From Merdiplasma sp905207905 (GTDB taxonomy: Bacteria > Bacillota > Clostridia > Lachnospirales > Lachnospiraceae): a DNA stretch of 64,000 nucleotides. Below, one piece after another: positions 7,981 to 16,449 of the stretch. The position numbers and the translations under genes were made by a program. Under the pieces are notes generated by a model, which did no database searches, was not told the DNA's origin, and worked only from the letters and a program-made list of their open reading frames with translations. Positions within the stretch are counted from its first letter, which is position 1; each line of letters opens with the position of its first letter. The stretch covers positions 1 through 64,000 of the forward strand of contig CABRXX010000002.1 of NCBI GenBank assembly GCA_902475025.1. The letters run 5' to 3'.

Positions 7981-10401
7981 GCTTTCATTCTCCTTTTCCT
8001 TTGATTTATTTCTTAACTGCCCGCTGCCGCTTCCGGAACATTTTTCTTTTCCATTGCTTTCTGCCAAAGTTTTTCCTTCCGGGTTGCTTTCTGCAGAGGC
8101 AGTATGAAACGTTACCTGATGCCTGCTCTCTCTATCCCTGCGACTATCATACATTTTAAAGAAATTTAGCCGCAGCGCATTCGTCACCACGCAGAAGCTG
8201 GATAAGCTCATGGCTGCTGCCCCGAACATAGGATTCAGCTGCCAGCCAAACAGGGGAATCCAAAGCCCTGCTGCCAGCGGAATGCCAATCACATTATAAA
8301 TAAATGCCCAAAACAGATTCTCATGAATATTGGTAAGAGTAGCGCGGCTCAGTCGGATGGCTGCCGGCACATCACTCAGCCTGCTCTTCATCAACACCAC
8401 ATCCGCAGCATCAATGGCAATATCCGTACCCGCACCAATGGCAATACCAATATCCGCTCTGGTGAGGGCAGGCGCATCATTGATGCCATCTCCCACCATA
8501 GCCACCTTGCCTTTTTCTTTCAGCCCGCGAATCACGTTCTCCTTGCCCTCCGGCAATACTCCTGCAATCACTTCATCCACTCCAGCCTGGCGTCCAATGG
8601 CTTTCGCAGTCCGCTCATTGTCTCCGGTAAGCATAACCACCCGAATCCCCATATTCTGCAGTTCCCGTACCGCCTTTGGGCTGTCCTCCTTAATTACATC
8701 TGCCACAGCGATAATGCCAGCCAGTTTTCCTCCCCGTGCAAAAAACAGCGGCGTTTTTCCTTCCTCCGCCAGCGCCTCTGCCTGGGCTTTCGTTTTTTCC
8801 GGCACCCTGCAGGCCTCGCTGATAAACTTCAGATTTCCTCCCTGAAGAAGCTCTCCCCGAAGCATACCGGAAAGACCATTTCCCGGAAGAGCCTGAAACT
8901 CTGTCACCTCCTCCAGGTCCATCCCCTGATCCGATGCCTCCTGCATCACTGCCCGGGCCAGAGGATGTTCACTTTTCTGCTCCAAACTCCCTGCCAGCTT
9001 CAGCAGTTCATCTTTCGAGATTCCCTCTGCCGGAAACAAATCCGTCACTTTCGGTTCTCCGCTGGTAATGGTTCCTGTTTTATCCAAAACTACGATCTGC
9101 ATCTTTCCCGCTTCCTCCAGGGACACTGCAGTCTTAAACATGATCCCATGTTTGGCTCCCATTCCGTTTCCTACCATAATAGCCACCGGCGTTGCCAGCC
9201 CCAAAGCGCAGGGGCAGCTAATCACCAAAACAGAGATGGCCCGGGCCAGAGAAAAGCCAAAGGTCTGTCCTGCTGCCATCCAGATTAAAAACGTTACCGC
9301 TGCGATCCCGATCACTGCAGGCACAAAAACACCGGATACCTTATCTGCCACCTTGGCAATCGGCGCCTTTGTGGCAGCTGCGTCGCTGACCATCTGAATA
9401 ATCTGAGAGAGTGTGGTATCCTCCCCCACCCTGGTAGCCTGGCACCGGATAAAGCCGGACTGATTTACCGTAGCTGCGGATACCTTATCTCCCTCCGCCT
9501 TATCCACAGGAATGCTCTCCCCTGTCAAAGCGGCTTCATTCACCGCGCTGCTTCCGTCCAGAACAATCCCATCCACAGGAATATGTTCTCCAGGACGCAC
9601 TACAAAGAGGTCTCCCTTCCCCACCTGTTCAATAGGCACAGTCACCTCCTGGCCATCTTTTATGATCACCGCTGTCTTGGGTGCTAATTTCATCAAACTC
9701 TTCAGGGCATCTGTCGTCCTTCCTTTCGAACGGGCCTCCAACATTTTTCCGACTGTGATCAAGGTCAAAATCATGGCCGCCGACTCAAAATAGAACTCAT
9801 GCATATAGGACATAACTCCCGCCATATCTCCCTGCAGTTGGGCCTGCGTCATAGCAAACAGAGCATAAACACTGTAAACAAAGGAAGCTCCGGATCCTAA
9901 CGCCACCAGAGTATCCATATTAGGCGCCCCATGGATCAAGCCCTTAAAACCGCTAATAAAAAATTTCTGGTTGATCACCATAATGATCACCGTCAGCAAA
10001 AGCTGCAAAAGCCCCATGGCCACATGATTTTCTGCAAAAAACTCCGGCACTGGCCAGCCCCACATCATATTTCCCATGGAAAAATACATGAGCACTGCCA
10101 GAAAACCAATGGAAGCAAACAGTCTCCTCTTCAGCTTCGGGGTCTCTGTATCCTTCAAAAGCTCTTCCTCTCCCACCTTTGCCGCTGTCTTCTGCGTTCC
10201 GCTGCTCTTCTTCTCTGCTCCATAACCCGCATTTTCCACTGCTGTGATAATCTCCTGAGCAGAGGCGGTTCCCTCCACTCCCATGGAATTGGTGAGCAAG
10301 CTTACGGAACAGGAAGTCACTCCGGGAATCTGACTCACTGCCTTCTCCACCCGGGCGCTGCATGCAGCGCAGCTCATTCCAGTTACTGTATATTGCTCCA
10401 T
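7771..10401 (-). CDS. copA: Copper-translocating P1B-type ATPase with N- and C-terminal HMA domains
   Basis: 876 aa from the ATG at 10401, which sits 8 nt from AAGGAGG; an ATG two codons upstream is too close to that site. The N-terminal HMA domain has [11 protein letters not shown]. Eight TM helices are expected; the Cu-selectivity motif [11 protein letters not shown], phosphorylation site [11 protein letters not shown] motif SEHPLARAV and hinge [10 protein letters not shown] are all present. The protein exports Cu(I) across the membrane at the cost of ATP. The odd part is the extra C-terminal linker and second HMA domain with [10 protein letters not shown]. It is downstream of csoR in one operon, so copper-derepressed expression is expected. 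A few opposite-strand frames in this GC-rich gene are shadows. Confidence 0.93.
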   Translation of the reverse strand: MEQYTVTGMSCAACSARVEKAVSQIPGVTSCSVSLLTNSMGVEGTASAQEIITAVENAGYGAEKKSSGTQKTAAKVGEEELLKDTETPKLKRRLFASIGFLAVLMYFSMGNMMWGWPVPEFFAENHVAMGLLQLLLTVIIMVINQKFFISGFKGLIHGAPNMDTLVALGSGASFVYSVYALFAMTQAQLQGDMAGVMSYMHEFYFESAAMILTLITVGKMLEARSKGRTTDALKSLMKLAPKTAVIIKDGQEVTVPIEQVGKGDLFVVRPGEHIPVDGIVLDGSSAVNEAALTGESIPVDKAEGDKVSAATVNQSGFIRCQATRVGEDTTLSQIIQMVSDAAATKAPIAKVADKVSGVFVPAVIGIAAVTFLIWMAAGQTFGFSLARAISVLVISCPCALGLATPVAIMVGNGMGAKHGIMFKTAVSLEEAGKMQIVVLDKTGTITSGEPKVTDLFPAEGISKDELLKLAGSLEQKSEHPLARAVMQEASDQGMDLEEVTEFQALPGNGLSGMLRGELLQGGNLKFISEACRVPEKTKAQAEALAEEGKTPLFFARGGKLAGIIAVADVIKEDSPKAVRELQNMGIRVVMLTGDNERTAKAIGRQAGVDEVIAGVLPEGKENVIRGLKEKGKVAMVGDGINDAPALTRADIGIAIGAGTDIAIDAADVVLMKSRLSDVPAAIRLSRATLTNIHENLFWAFIYNVIGIPLAAGLWIPLFGWQLNPMFGAAAMSLSSFCVVTNALRLNFFKMYDSRRDRESRHQVTFHTASAESNPEGKTLAESNGKEKCSGSGSGQLRNKSKEKENESMKKTMEIKGMMCGHCEAAVKKALEALPQVDEAVVSHESGTAVITLNAEVSDEVLKSTVEDKDYEVTAIR

Positions 10402-10525
10402 ACACATCTCCTCCTTTTCCTGCTACCTTCGTTTTCTTCTGCCTTCGTTCTCTTCTTCCGGCTCCCCCGCTTTCCCGCCGGGCTCTTCTCTCCTTAAAAA
10501 CTACTCCTCACTGCATTCCTTCCTT

Positions 10526-10999
10526 TTATTTCATTAACTTCTTTAATAGATCTGTCAGCTCATCAATGGCTGCATCGTTCCCTTTTCGGATGTCCTCGGC
10601 CACACAGGTATGGATATGGTTGGACAGCAGCACCTTATTAAAGCTGTTCAGCGCCGCATTTACCGCTGACACCTGCACCAGAATATCTGCACAGTAGGCA
10701 TCCCGCTCCAGCATCCCTCTGATTCCCCGAACCTGCCCTTCGATTCGATTTAAACGGTTTAACAGATCCTTATATTCCTTGGGAGACCGCTCCTTGGTCC
10801 GATGACTGCACTGGCAGGAAATTTCCGTCTCATATTCTCCGTTCTCCGAAGCGGTTCTGACAGCTTCACTGGGTTCAGCGCTCTGACAGTCACAAATCTC
10901 CAGCCCCTCCTGAGCCCTTTGAGGCTCCCATCTCTCCTGGAGTCTTCCCTCTTCCAAGTCCAACCGTTCTCTGTCCTCTAACTTTATCTTTTTATCCAT
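10526..10999 (-). CDS. csoR: CsoR-family copper-sensing transcriptional repressor
   Basis: 157 aa from the ATG at 10999, chosen because GGAGGG lies 6-11 nt upstream; a longer frame from 11032 has no ribosome site. The family core is the C-terminal ~90 residues (LLNRLNRIEGQVRGIRGMLERDAYCADILVQVSAV is split here only for reference as the signature LNRIEGQVRGI, then the Cys in DAYCADIL and HxxxC-type NHIHTCVAEDI). These Cys and His residues match the Cu(I) ligands of CsoR. Unusual is an N-terminal extension of about 65 charged residues with several Cys (CDCQS, SCQCSH) not found in short CsoR proteins; it may be an accessory metal site. Followed by copA after 124 bp. Confidence 0.88.
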   Translation of the reverse strand: MDKKIKLEDRERLDLEEGRLQERWEPQRAQEGLEICDCQSAEPSEAVRTASENGEYETEISCQCSHRTKERSPKEYKDLLNRLNRIEGQVRGIRGMLERDAYCADILVQVSAVNAALNSFNKVLLSNHIHTCVAEDIRKGNDAAIDELTDLLKKLMK

Positions 11000-11032
11000 C
11001 TCTTCCCTCCACTCTGCAAAAACAATCTCCAT

Positions 11033-11083
11033 ATACCCCCTGGGTGTATTTTGTTTTCTGTATTATATACCCCAGCATGGTAT
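11033..11083 (-). promoter_or_regulatory. csoR operator: Two CsoR-type operator boxes
   Basis: Two 17-bp dyads of the CsoR type: ATACCCCCTGGGTGTAT at 11033-11049 and ATACCCCAGCATGGTAT at 11067-11083. Their centres are 34 bp apart, about three helical turns, so two tetramers could sit on the same face. The distal box fills the promoter spacer and the proximal one covers the start of the transcript. Confidence 0.75.
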
Positions 11084-11090
11084 TTTGCAA
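11062..11090 (-). promoter_or_regulatory. Sigma-A promoter of csoR-copA
   Basis: On the minus strand TTGCAA (11085-11090) and TATAAT (11062-11067) are separated by exactly 17 bp. The spacer coincides with a CsoR box, which predicts direct blocking of RNA polymerase. Confidence 0.75.
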
Positions 11091-11148
11091 GTACTTTTTA
11101 GTATTTCAAAAAAACGATTTTTTATTCTGATTTTTATTTTGGAAACTA

Positions 11149-11300
11149 GCATCAGTGTACAGGGGGCAATACGCCTCAAGCCATGAGATTTGCTGAATTT
11201 TTTGCGTTATCCTCAATCAGCGTATGTCCATACGCTTCTATCGTCCGCCTTGCAAATTCAGCAAATCGCTATGGCTGAGGTCTTGGAGTCAGAAAGAACT
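11149..11300. repeat. Dispersed inverted-repeat element, family 1, fullest copy
   Basis: Begins with GCATCAGTGTACAG and GGGCAATACGCCTC. Arms at 11172-11200 and 11255-11283 are inverted copies that agree at about 25 of 29 positions; the loop is about 54 nt. Other copies or parts lie at 22615-22669, 25690-25720, 40527-40620 and probably 7718-7742. It lies in a 440-bp gene-free gap (11033-11471); besides the copper promoter and this element the gap holds only a weak GGCCG/CGGCC hairpin near 11310-11370. Confidence 0.65.
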
Positions 11301-11471
11301 TTCCAGGGTGCAAAAAGGAGGCCGCCACAGCGTACCTTCCGGCATCTGCGACGGCCCCATTCTTTTTACCATATATGCGACAATATTTTCTTTTCCACCT
11401 GATTTGAAAGTTGCTGTTCCAGAGATTTTTCCTTAAAATTATTTATTAAAACCAAATGATGATCTTCTTCA

Positions 11472-11711
11472 TTATTCCATTAAAATCCAATCCGTCTCCC
11501 AATTCCCAGTAGAACAATTATACAGCCGCTTGTAAAGATGTCCATTCTCTACCTTAAATCTCCACTCCTTAATATCTGTTCTTGCCTGAACGTCCTCCTG
11601 GCTGACTTCTGTCACCGGAACTACTTGCATCTCCTGAGCAGAAGCAAAGGGAGCTGACAATACAGTCATCCCCATCACTGCCATTGCACACAATATCTGT
11701 TTCTTTTTCAT
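11472..11711 (-). CDS. Small secreted protein of the BlaI/M56 operon
   Basis: 79 aa, with GAGGAGG upstream of the ATG. Residues 1-25 form a signal peptide (MKKKQILCAMAVMGMTVL, cleavage after ASA). The mature ~54 residues contain EWRFKVENGHLYKRLYNCST and end in ETDWILME; a W-R-x-x-x-x-x-G-H-x-Y-x-R-L-Y pattern suggests a small beta fold. It overlaps the M56 gene by 4 nt, so translation is coupled. No enzymatic motif is visible. It could be the extracellular partner or reporter of the membrane protease. Family function unknown to me. Confidence 0.75.
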   Translation of the reverse strand: MKKKQILCAMAVMGMTVLSAPFASAQEMQVVPVTEVSQEDVQARTDIKEWRFKVENGHLYKRLYNCSTGNWETDWILME

Positions 11712-12826
11712 TTTAATTCCTCCTCTGTATAAATCGGCAAATCCTGAAATTCTTCAAATATAGTAGAAACCGAAAATACAAATTCACCCGCTACATATAA
11801 GTCATACTTCTCGCCATTTTCTATTAAATATGTATCTTCACCCAAAACACCAAATGTCTTTTCTTGCACTTCTTCATCCACCCGATATGCCTCTGGCACA
11901 AAGAACACCGCGACCACACCTACAGCAATTACAAACAAGTATCTCAAAACCATCGTTCTCTTCTTTACTTTGTTCTTCTTTGCTGAATAGGAAGTTATAA
12001 ATCTCATTCTGGTCTTAATATTCTCCGGACGGATTTTCACAAAAGAAAGGCCAAAAGCACTGTCTTCATTTCTTCGGGCATTTTTAATCAGGCAAGAAGC
12101 ATATTCATTCCAAGCCTCATCTCCATGTTTCTCCAGAACTGCCTGATCTGTAGACAACTCAAACGCCAATGTCAATTCCCGATCTAAAAGATACGCCAAG
12201 GGATTGAACCATTGAGCGCAGGTCACCAACTTCAAGAAAAACTTCAACCACAGATCATGCCGTTTATAATGCTCTATCTCATGTTCACAAATATAGCGGA
12301 GCTCCTGATTTTCAAACTCTTTCACCGGCAATATCAACACCGGACGCAAAAGACCTACAATACTGGGAGTGATATCTCCTGGTATCAGTGCTATCCGAAC
12401 CTTATCCGCATGTAAATCTGTCAAAATTTCACGTATCTTTAGGGTGTTTTCCCTCTCTCCACAGATAAAAGGCAATAAATAGTTACGGAAACTGCTCTGC
12501 CTGTAAAACAAATAAACTAACTTTATCACCGTCACTGCCAGCCAAACCACAAATATGATTTTTGCAAGATTTACTTTGGTATTTCCAAAATATCCAAACA
12601 AAAACCTGGAAATCGGCGGCAAAATCACCCGGGAGCTAACCGTGATGGTGAAAGGAAAATTCACCGGTATCAGCATTCTCACTAAGACCAATGCTATCAC
12701 CCAAAACAGGAAGCGCATTCCCCTGTCAAAGGGTTCCCGCTTTACATAAATGATGTAATATGTAAACAGCAATAAGCAAAACACTGTAAGAAAGCATATC
12801 AAAAACGCTCCCAGTGAAAAAGACAT
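11708..12826 (-). CDS. BlaR1/MecR1-like M56 membrane metallopeptidase
   Basis: 372 aa. Four to five membrane segments (about 5-27, 37-52, 87-108, 205-225 and 297-315). The zinc protease motif HEIEH (in CEHEIEHYKRHD) and a downstream Glu in LAFELSTDQAV fit the M56 family. BlaR1 proteins carry a ~250-residue penicillin-binding sensor domain after the last helix; here only about 55 residues follow (VDEEVQEKTF to EEELK), so beta-lactam sensing by that domain is unlikely. With the BlaI repressor just upstream the pair should still form a sense-and-cleave switch. The start is 1 nt after the blaI-like gene ends. Confidence 0.85.
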   Translation of the reverse strand: MSFSLGAFLICFLTVFCLLLFTYYIIYVKREPFDRGMRFLFWVIALVLVRMLIPVNFPFTITVSSRVILPPISRFLFGYFGNTKVNLAKIIFVVWLAVTVIKLVYLFYRQSSFRNYLLPFICGERENTLKIREILTDLHADKVRIALIPGDITPSIVGLLRPVLILPVKEFENQELRYICEHEIEHYKRHDLWLKFFLKLVTCAQWFNPLAYLLDRELTLAFELSTDQAVLEKHGDEAWNEYASCLIKNARRNEDSAFGLSFVKIRPENIKTRMRFITSYSAKKNKVKKRTMVLRYLFVIAVGVVAVFFVPEAYRVDEEVQEKTFGVLGEDTYLIENGEKYDLYVAGEFVFSVSTIFEEFQDLPIYTEEELK

Positions 12827-12827
12827 T

Positions 12828-13214
12828 TTACTCTCCTCTTTCTATCTCTTTTTTCCTTTGTTTGATCATTTCTTCCAATTCGTCCAGCAGTTTTCCGTCT
12901 TTTTCTTCATTAATTAAGTTAGCCATCACCACGGAAGATGAGGAAAATTCTACCAGTTTCTGGCAGGAAAGTTCCAAATATTCCTCCCGGCTCACAAGCG
13001 GCACATAGCTTCTGGACAACACCGTTCCGCTGTAAACAATTTCACCGATTTTAATATATTTTTTGGATATCAGACTTCTTAAAGATGCCTGCACTGTATT
13101 GATCTGCAACGTCTTATCTGCCTTCACGATTGCGGACGCAGTCATGCCCTCTTCCGCCCGCCATAAAATTTCCATTACCTGCAGTTGCCGGGGACTAAGT
13201 GCCTGTCTGTTCAT
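12828..13214 (-). CDS. BlaI/MecI/CopY-family repressor
   Basis: 128 aa from the ATG at 13214 (MNRQALSPRQLQVMEIL), which has GGAGG 9 nt upstream; the frame extends 31 codons further but that part overlaps the promoter. Winged helix about 5-75 with TASAIVKADKTLQINTVQASL as recognition region, then a dimerisation helix ending RQRKKEIERGE. Length is typical. It likely represses its own operon and is inactivated by the adjacent M56 protease. I found no clear TACA-N2-TGTA type BlaI operator in the promoter. Confidence 0.85.
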   Translation of the reverse strand: MNRQALSPRQLQVMEILWRAEEGMTASAIVKADKTLQINTVQASLRSLISKKYIKIGEIVYSGTVLSRSYVPLVSREEYLELSCQKLVEFSSSSVVMANLINEEKDGKLLDELEEMIKQRKKEIERGE

Positions 13215-13278
13215 GTAAAAATTCCTCCCTAAAATACGACCACTACTTTTTAAATAAGTATTCATTATTTCTTTAAAG

Positions 13279-13307
13279 ATGGTAGCATTCCTTGTCTGAA
13301 TTGTCAA
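13279..13307 (-). promoter_or_regulatory. Promoter of the BlaI/M56 operon
   Basis: Minus strand TTGACA (13302-13307), 17-bp spacer, TACCAT (13279-13284). It lies about 65 bp upstream of the chosen start. Confidence 0.7.
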
Positions 13308-13525
13308 TCATTATGTTAAAATATTACTGTTATATTATTCCATTGATAAATGGTAGAATGCATCGTAAAATTTTCAGTACATGCAGCCACAGATTGCCAC
13401 CTTTACAGCAGCCATTTATCGTGTTAAAATAATGGTCATATTATTATATTTTACAGAGAAATTTTGTATACTGACGCTGCTTTTTCAGCATAATCATACA
13501 GATGCAAAAACTGCAGGGAAATGCT

Positions 13526-14425
13526 ATGAATAGAAAAAAAACTGTAAAAACCAAAACAAATTCCCAATACCCCCTCTTTACAAAAGAGGACTGCGGAAAA
13601 GCCATGACCACACAGGAAGCCAGACAAAAACAGCTGGCCATGCTGGATGCCCTGGCAGACTGCTGCGACGGACTGGGGCTTCGCTATTACCTCTCCGGAG
13701 GCACCCTTCTTGGGGCGATCCGGCACAAGGGCTTTATTCCCTGGGACGATGATATTGATATCAATATGCCAAGGCCGGACTGTGAAAAACTTCTCTCCCT
13801 CACCGGTGGGAAAATAGGACCTTATGTTCTTATGGGGCCTGATATGAACAAATTTGCACGTTACTGCGGCTTTTATCGTCTCTATGATTTTGGCGGAGTA
13901 ATTGAAAACTGCAACAGCGGGACAAAAGAAAAAAACATCGTATACCAGCCCTTTTTCCTGGATATTTTTCCCATTGAGGGACTTCCCGAAAGTGATAAAG
14001 AAACAAAAAAGCACTACAGAAAAATGGTAAATCTGCGGCGAATGCAGCGTGTGGCTGCACTCCGGCACATGGAAGCCAGCAGCCTGGCTGCTCATCTGTT
14101 TCATATCGTGATGTTTCTTCCAGCCAGACTAGCAGGCTACCGTTTCTGGAGTCAGCAGATCCAAAAACTGGCAAAAAAATATTCCTTTGACCAGGAGGCT
14201 TATGTGGGCGTGATGACTGCTCCGGTGCATACCACAGAGGAAAAAGTGGTAAAGGAAGAATATCTTCCCACTGTGGAGGTTTCCTTTGAAGGGAAAACTT
14301 ATCATGCACCACAAAATTATCATACCTACCTGACTCAGCTTTACGGTGATTATGGGAAGCTGCCGCCCAAAGAAAAACGGCAGTCGGACCACACCTTTCA
14401 TATGTATTGGAGGAACGAATCATGA
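13526..14425 (+). CDS. LicD-family phosphotransferase
   Basis: 299 aa from the ATG at 13526, which has AGGGA at a suitable distance; an ATG at 13502 is an alternative. LicD signature: SGGTLLGAIRHKGFIPWDDD followed by IDINMPRPD, with the metal-binding Asp residues. Known LicD proteins transfer phosphocholine or other phospho-polyols from CDP-activated donors to surface polymers. Here it heads a three-gene operon with an IspD/TarI-like cytidylyltransferase and an SDR, which suggests a CDP-polyol substrate made locally. It overlaps the next gene by ATGA. Confidence 0.85.
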   Translation: MNRKKTVKTKTNSQYPLFTKEDCGKAMTTQEARQKQLAMLDALADCCDGLGLRYYLSGGTLLGAIRHKGFIPWDDDIDINMPRPDCEKLLSLTGGKIGPYVLMGPDMNKFARYCGFYRLYDFGGVIENCNSGTKEKNIVYQPFFLDIFPIEGLPESDKETKKHYRKMVNLRRMQRVAALRHMEASSLAAHLFHIVMFLPARLAGYRFWSQQIQKLAKKYSFDQEAYVGVMTAPVHTTEEKVVKEEYLPTVEVSFEGKTYHAPQNYHTYLTQLYGDYGKLPPKEKRQSDHTFHMYWRNES

Positions 14426-15132
14426 TTACAGCACTGCTGACAGCGGCAGGCTCCGGTTCCCGCATGGGACAGGACATTCCAAAGCAGTTTATCCATATTG
14501 ACAACAAACCTTTGATCATCCATACCATGGAGGCATTTCAGCGTCATCCCAGCATCGACGCCATCCTGGTGGTCACCCTTCCCTCTTGGATTGATGTCCT
14601 AAAGGCCTACGCCAGCCAGTTTAATATTACCAAGCTTCGCTGGGTAGTGCCCGGCGGAGACACCGGACAAGAATCGATTCGCCTGGGATTGGAAACTCTG
14701 GAAAAAGAGCTATCCCCGGAGGATATTGTAATGATTCACGATGGCAACCGCTGCCTGGTCTCCAGCGAAATTATTTCCAACTGTCTGGCCACCTATCAAA
14801 AATACGGCAGCGCAGTGGCCGCTATTCCCTGTGTGGAGGCTGTCATGCAAAGCCGCGATGGAATTTCCTCCACCGTATCCATTCCAAGGGAGGAACTGCT
14901 GCGCACTCAGACGCCTCACGCCTACTCTCTGGGCAAACTTTTATGGGCACATCGGGAAGCCCAGAAGCGGGGGATCACCGGAACTGCCGCCACCTGTGTA
15001 CTGATGCAGAAGCTGGGGGAAACCATTTATTTTTCCAAAGGTTCCGAGGAAAATCTGAAAATTACCACCCTTGATGACATGATGATCTTTAAAGCGCTGC
15101 TTCACACGAAAAAGGATACGTGGTTAAAATAA
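14422..15132 (+). CDS. IspD/TarI-family cytidylyltransferase
   Basis: 236 aa from the ATG at 14422 (GGAGG 9 nt upstream; ATGA overlap with the LicD gene). N-terminal nucleotide loop LLTAAGSGSRMGQDIPKQF, C-terminal SEENLKITTLDDM typical of IspD/TarI. The usual HDAARP motif reads IHDGNRCLVS here, so the sugar-binding side departs from both IspD and TarI. Context favours CDP-ribitol or another CDP-polyol rather than the isoprenoid precursor CDP-methylerythritol. Exact substrate unknown. Confidence 0.8.
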   Translation: MITALLTAAGSGSRMGQDIPKQFIHIDNKPLIIHTMEAFQRHPSIDAILVVTLPSWIDVLKAYASQFNITKLRWVVPGGDTGQESIRLGLETLEKELSPEDIVMIHDGNRCLVSSEIISNCLATYQKYGSAVAAIPCVEAVMQSRDGISSTVSIPREELLRTQTPHAYSLGKLLWAHREAQKRGITGTAATCVLMQKLGETIYFSKGSEENLKITTLDDMMIFKALLHTKKDTWLK

Positions 15133-16193
15133 TGACTATGAATTATACCGAACATTACTGGGCAGATACAGCCAAAGCGGCCGCACAGATTCCCAATCTG
15201 GAACAGCTTTTCGGCTGCTCTCTGTTAATTACAGGCGCCACCGGGATGATTGGATCTGCCATAGCAGATCTGATTTTTTATCTAAATACGCAGAAACAGG
15301 CCAATATTCATCTTCTTCTGGCCGGACGCAGCAGAGAAAAAATACAGCGTCGCTTCTCACTCTTCCGGTTGGATCAGGACTATGAATTTGTTTTTTATGA
15401 AGCCACGGATTCCGCAATCATCAACTTGAATACAGACTATATCATCCATGCCGCCAGCAATGCCTCTCCGGCCTCCTACACAAAACAGCCCGCTGAGACT
15501 ATGTTAGCCAATCTGGTAGGATTAAATGCCCTGCTAGATCTCATGCGCCGCAGTTCCACCAGACGTCTTCTCTATGTGTCCTCCAGCGAGGTTTACGGCA
15601 CGCGCATGGGCGGCAACGCCAATAAAGCGCCTTATCGTGAGGACGAATACGGCTATGTAGATCTGTTAAATCCAAGAGCCTGTTATCCCTGTGCCAAGCG
15701 CGCTGCGGAGACACTCTGCATCTCGTACAATGCGGAATACAACACGGACACGGTAATTGTGCGGCCCGGTCATATCTACGGACCCTCCATCACGGTTTCC
15801 GATTCCAGAGCCTCCGCACAGTTCACCCGAAATGCTGTACTTGGGCAGGATATTATCATGAAAAGCGCTGGCACACAGCTTCGCTCCTACTGCTATACCC
15901 TGGACTGCGCTTCTGCCATCCTTGCGGTACTGTTAAACGGTGAGCGAAGTACTGCCTACAATATTTCCAATCCGGATTCCATTGTCACCATCCGGGATCT
16001 GGCCGACGCTCTGGCCAAAGCTGCCGGAACGAAAGTAATTTGTCAGGAAGCCACAGCACTTGAGAAAAGGGGCTATAACCTGATGGACAATTCTGCTCTG
16101 GATTCCCGCCGTCTGGAAAGCCTGGGCTGGCGCCCCTGCTTTTCCCTGGAGAAAGGCGCTGCCAGAACCATAGAATGTCTGAGGAATACTTAA
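15132..16193 (+). CDS. Extended short-chain dehydrogenase/NAD-dependent epimerase of the LicD operon
   Basis: 353 aa; the ATG at 15132 overlaps the previous stop (TAATG), with a second ATG two codons on. Rossmann motif LLITGATGMIGSAIA, active-site YVSSSEVYG and YPCAKRAAE (YxxxK-like), and VRPGHIYGP fit UDP-sugar decarboxylases/epimerases. It probably makes or modifies the sugar or polyol that the neighbouring cytidylyltransferase activates, or a nucleotide sugar used with it. Ends 46 bp before a dispersed repeat. Confidence 0.8.
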   Translation: MTMNYTEHYWADTAKAAAQIPNLEQLFGCSLLITGATGMIGSAIADLIFYLNTQKQANIHLLLAGRSREKIQRRFSLFRLDQDYEFVFYEATDSAIINLNTDYIIHAASNASPASYTKQPAETMLANLVGLNALLDLMRRSSTRRLLYVSSSEVYGTRMGGNANKAPYREDEYGYVDLLNPRACYPCAKRAAETLCISYNAEYNTDTVIVRPGHIYGPSITVSDSRASAQFTRNAVLGQDIIMKSAGTQLRSYCYTLDCASAILAVLLNGERSTAYNISNPDSIVTIRDLADALAKAAGTKVICQEATALEKRGYNLMDNSALDSRRLESLGWRPCFSLEKGAARTIECLRNT

Positions 16194-16238
16194 ACCTGGC
16201 TGCCGTCTTCCAGCGCTTTGGGTAGTGTTCATACCAGG

Positions 16239-16320
16239 GGCATCGTTTCTGTCCGCCACAGTGTGATCCTGCAGAGCATTTTTGTTTCACAGGAAAAATT
16301 TTCTATGAAGCAAAAATGCC
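16239..16320. repeat. Dispersed hairpin element, family 2, copy A
   Basis: Matches 36611-36697 over about 80 bp (CATCGTTTCTGTCCGCC versus CATCGTCCCTGTCTGCC, then the hairpin). The hairpin spans 16276-16319 with arms GCATTTTTGTTTCACAGG and its near complement. Situated between convergent operons, where it may also serve as terminator. Confidence 0.7.
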
Positions 16321-16449
16321 GCAAGACAAAACTTTCGGAATGAACTGACTCTGCTTCCTACCCCTTCGGGCCAGCCCAATCCTTCTGTTTTTCTCTTACG
16401 GCTTTTTTATGATACTCTTCTTTGGAATCGATTTCTGAAATGTCTGGGA

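Noticed and set aside
8323..9288. 321-codon plus-strand open frame inside copA
   Set aside because: Antisense shadow of a conserved ATPase gene; composition rich in His/Ser/Arg and no ribosome site.
14422..15132. Housekeeping IspD of the MEP isoprenoid pathway
   Set aside because: Overlap with a LicD gene and the changed HDGNR motif favour a surface-polymer role; not fully excluded.
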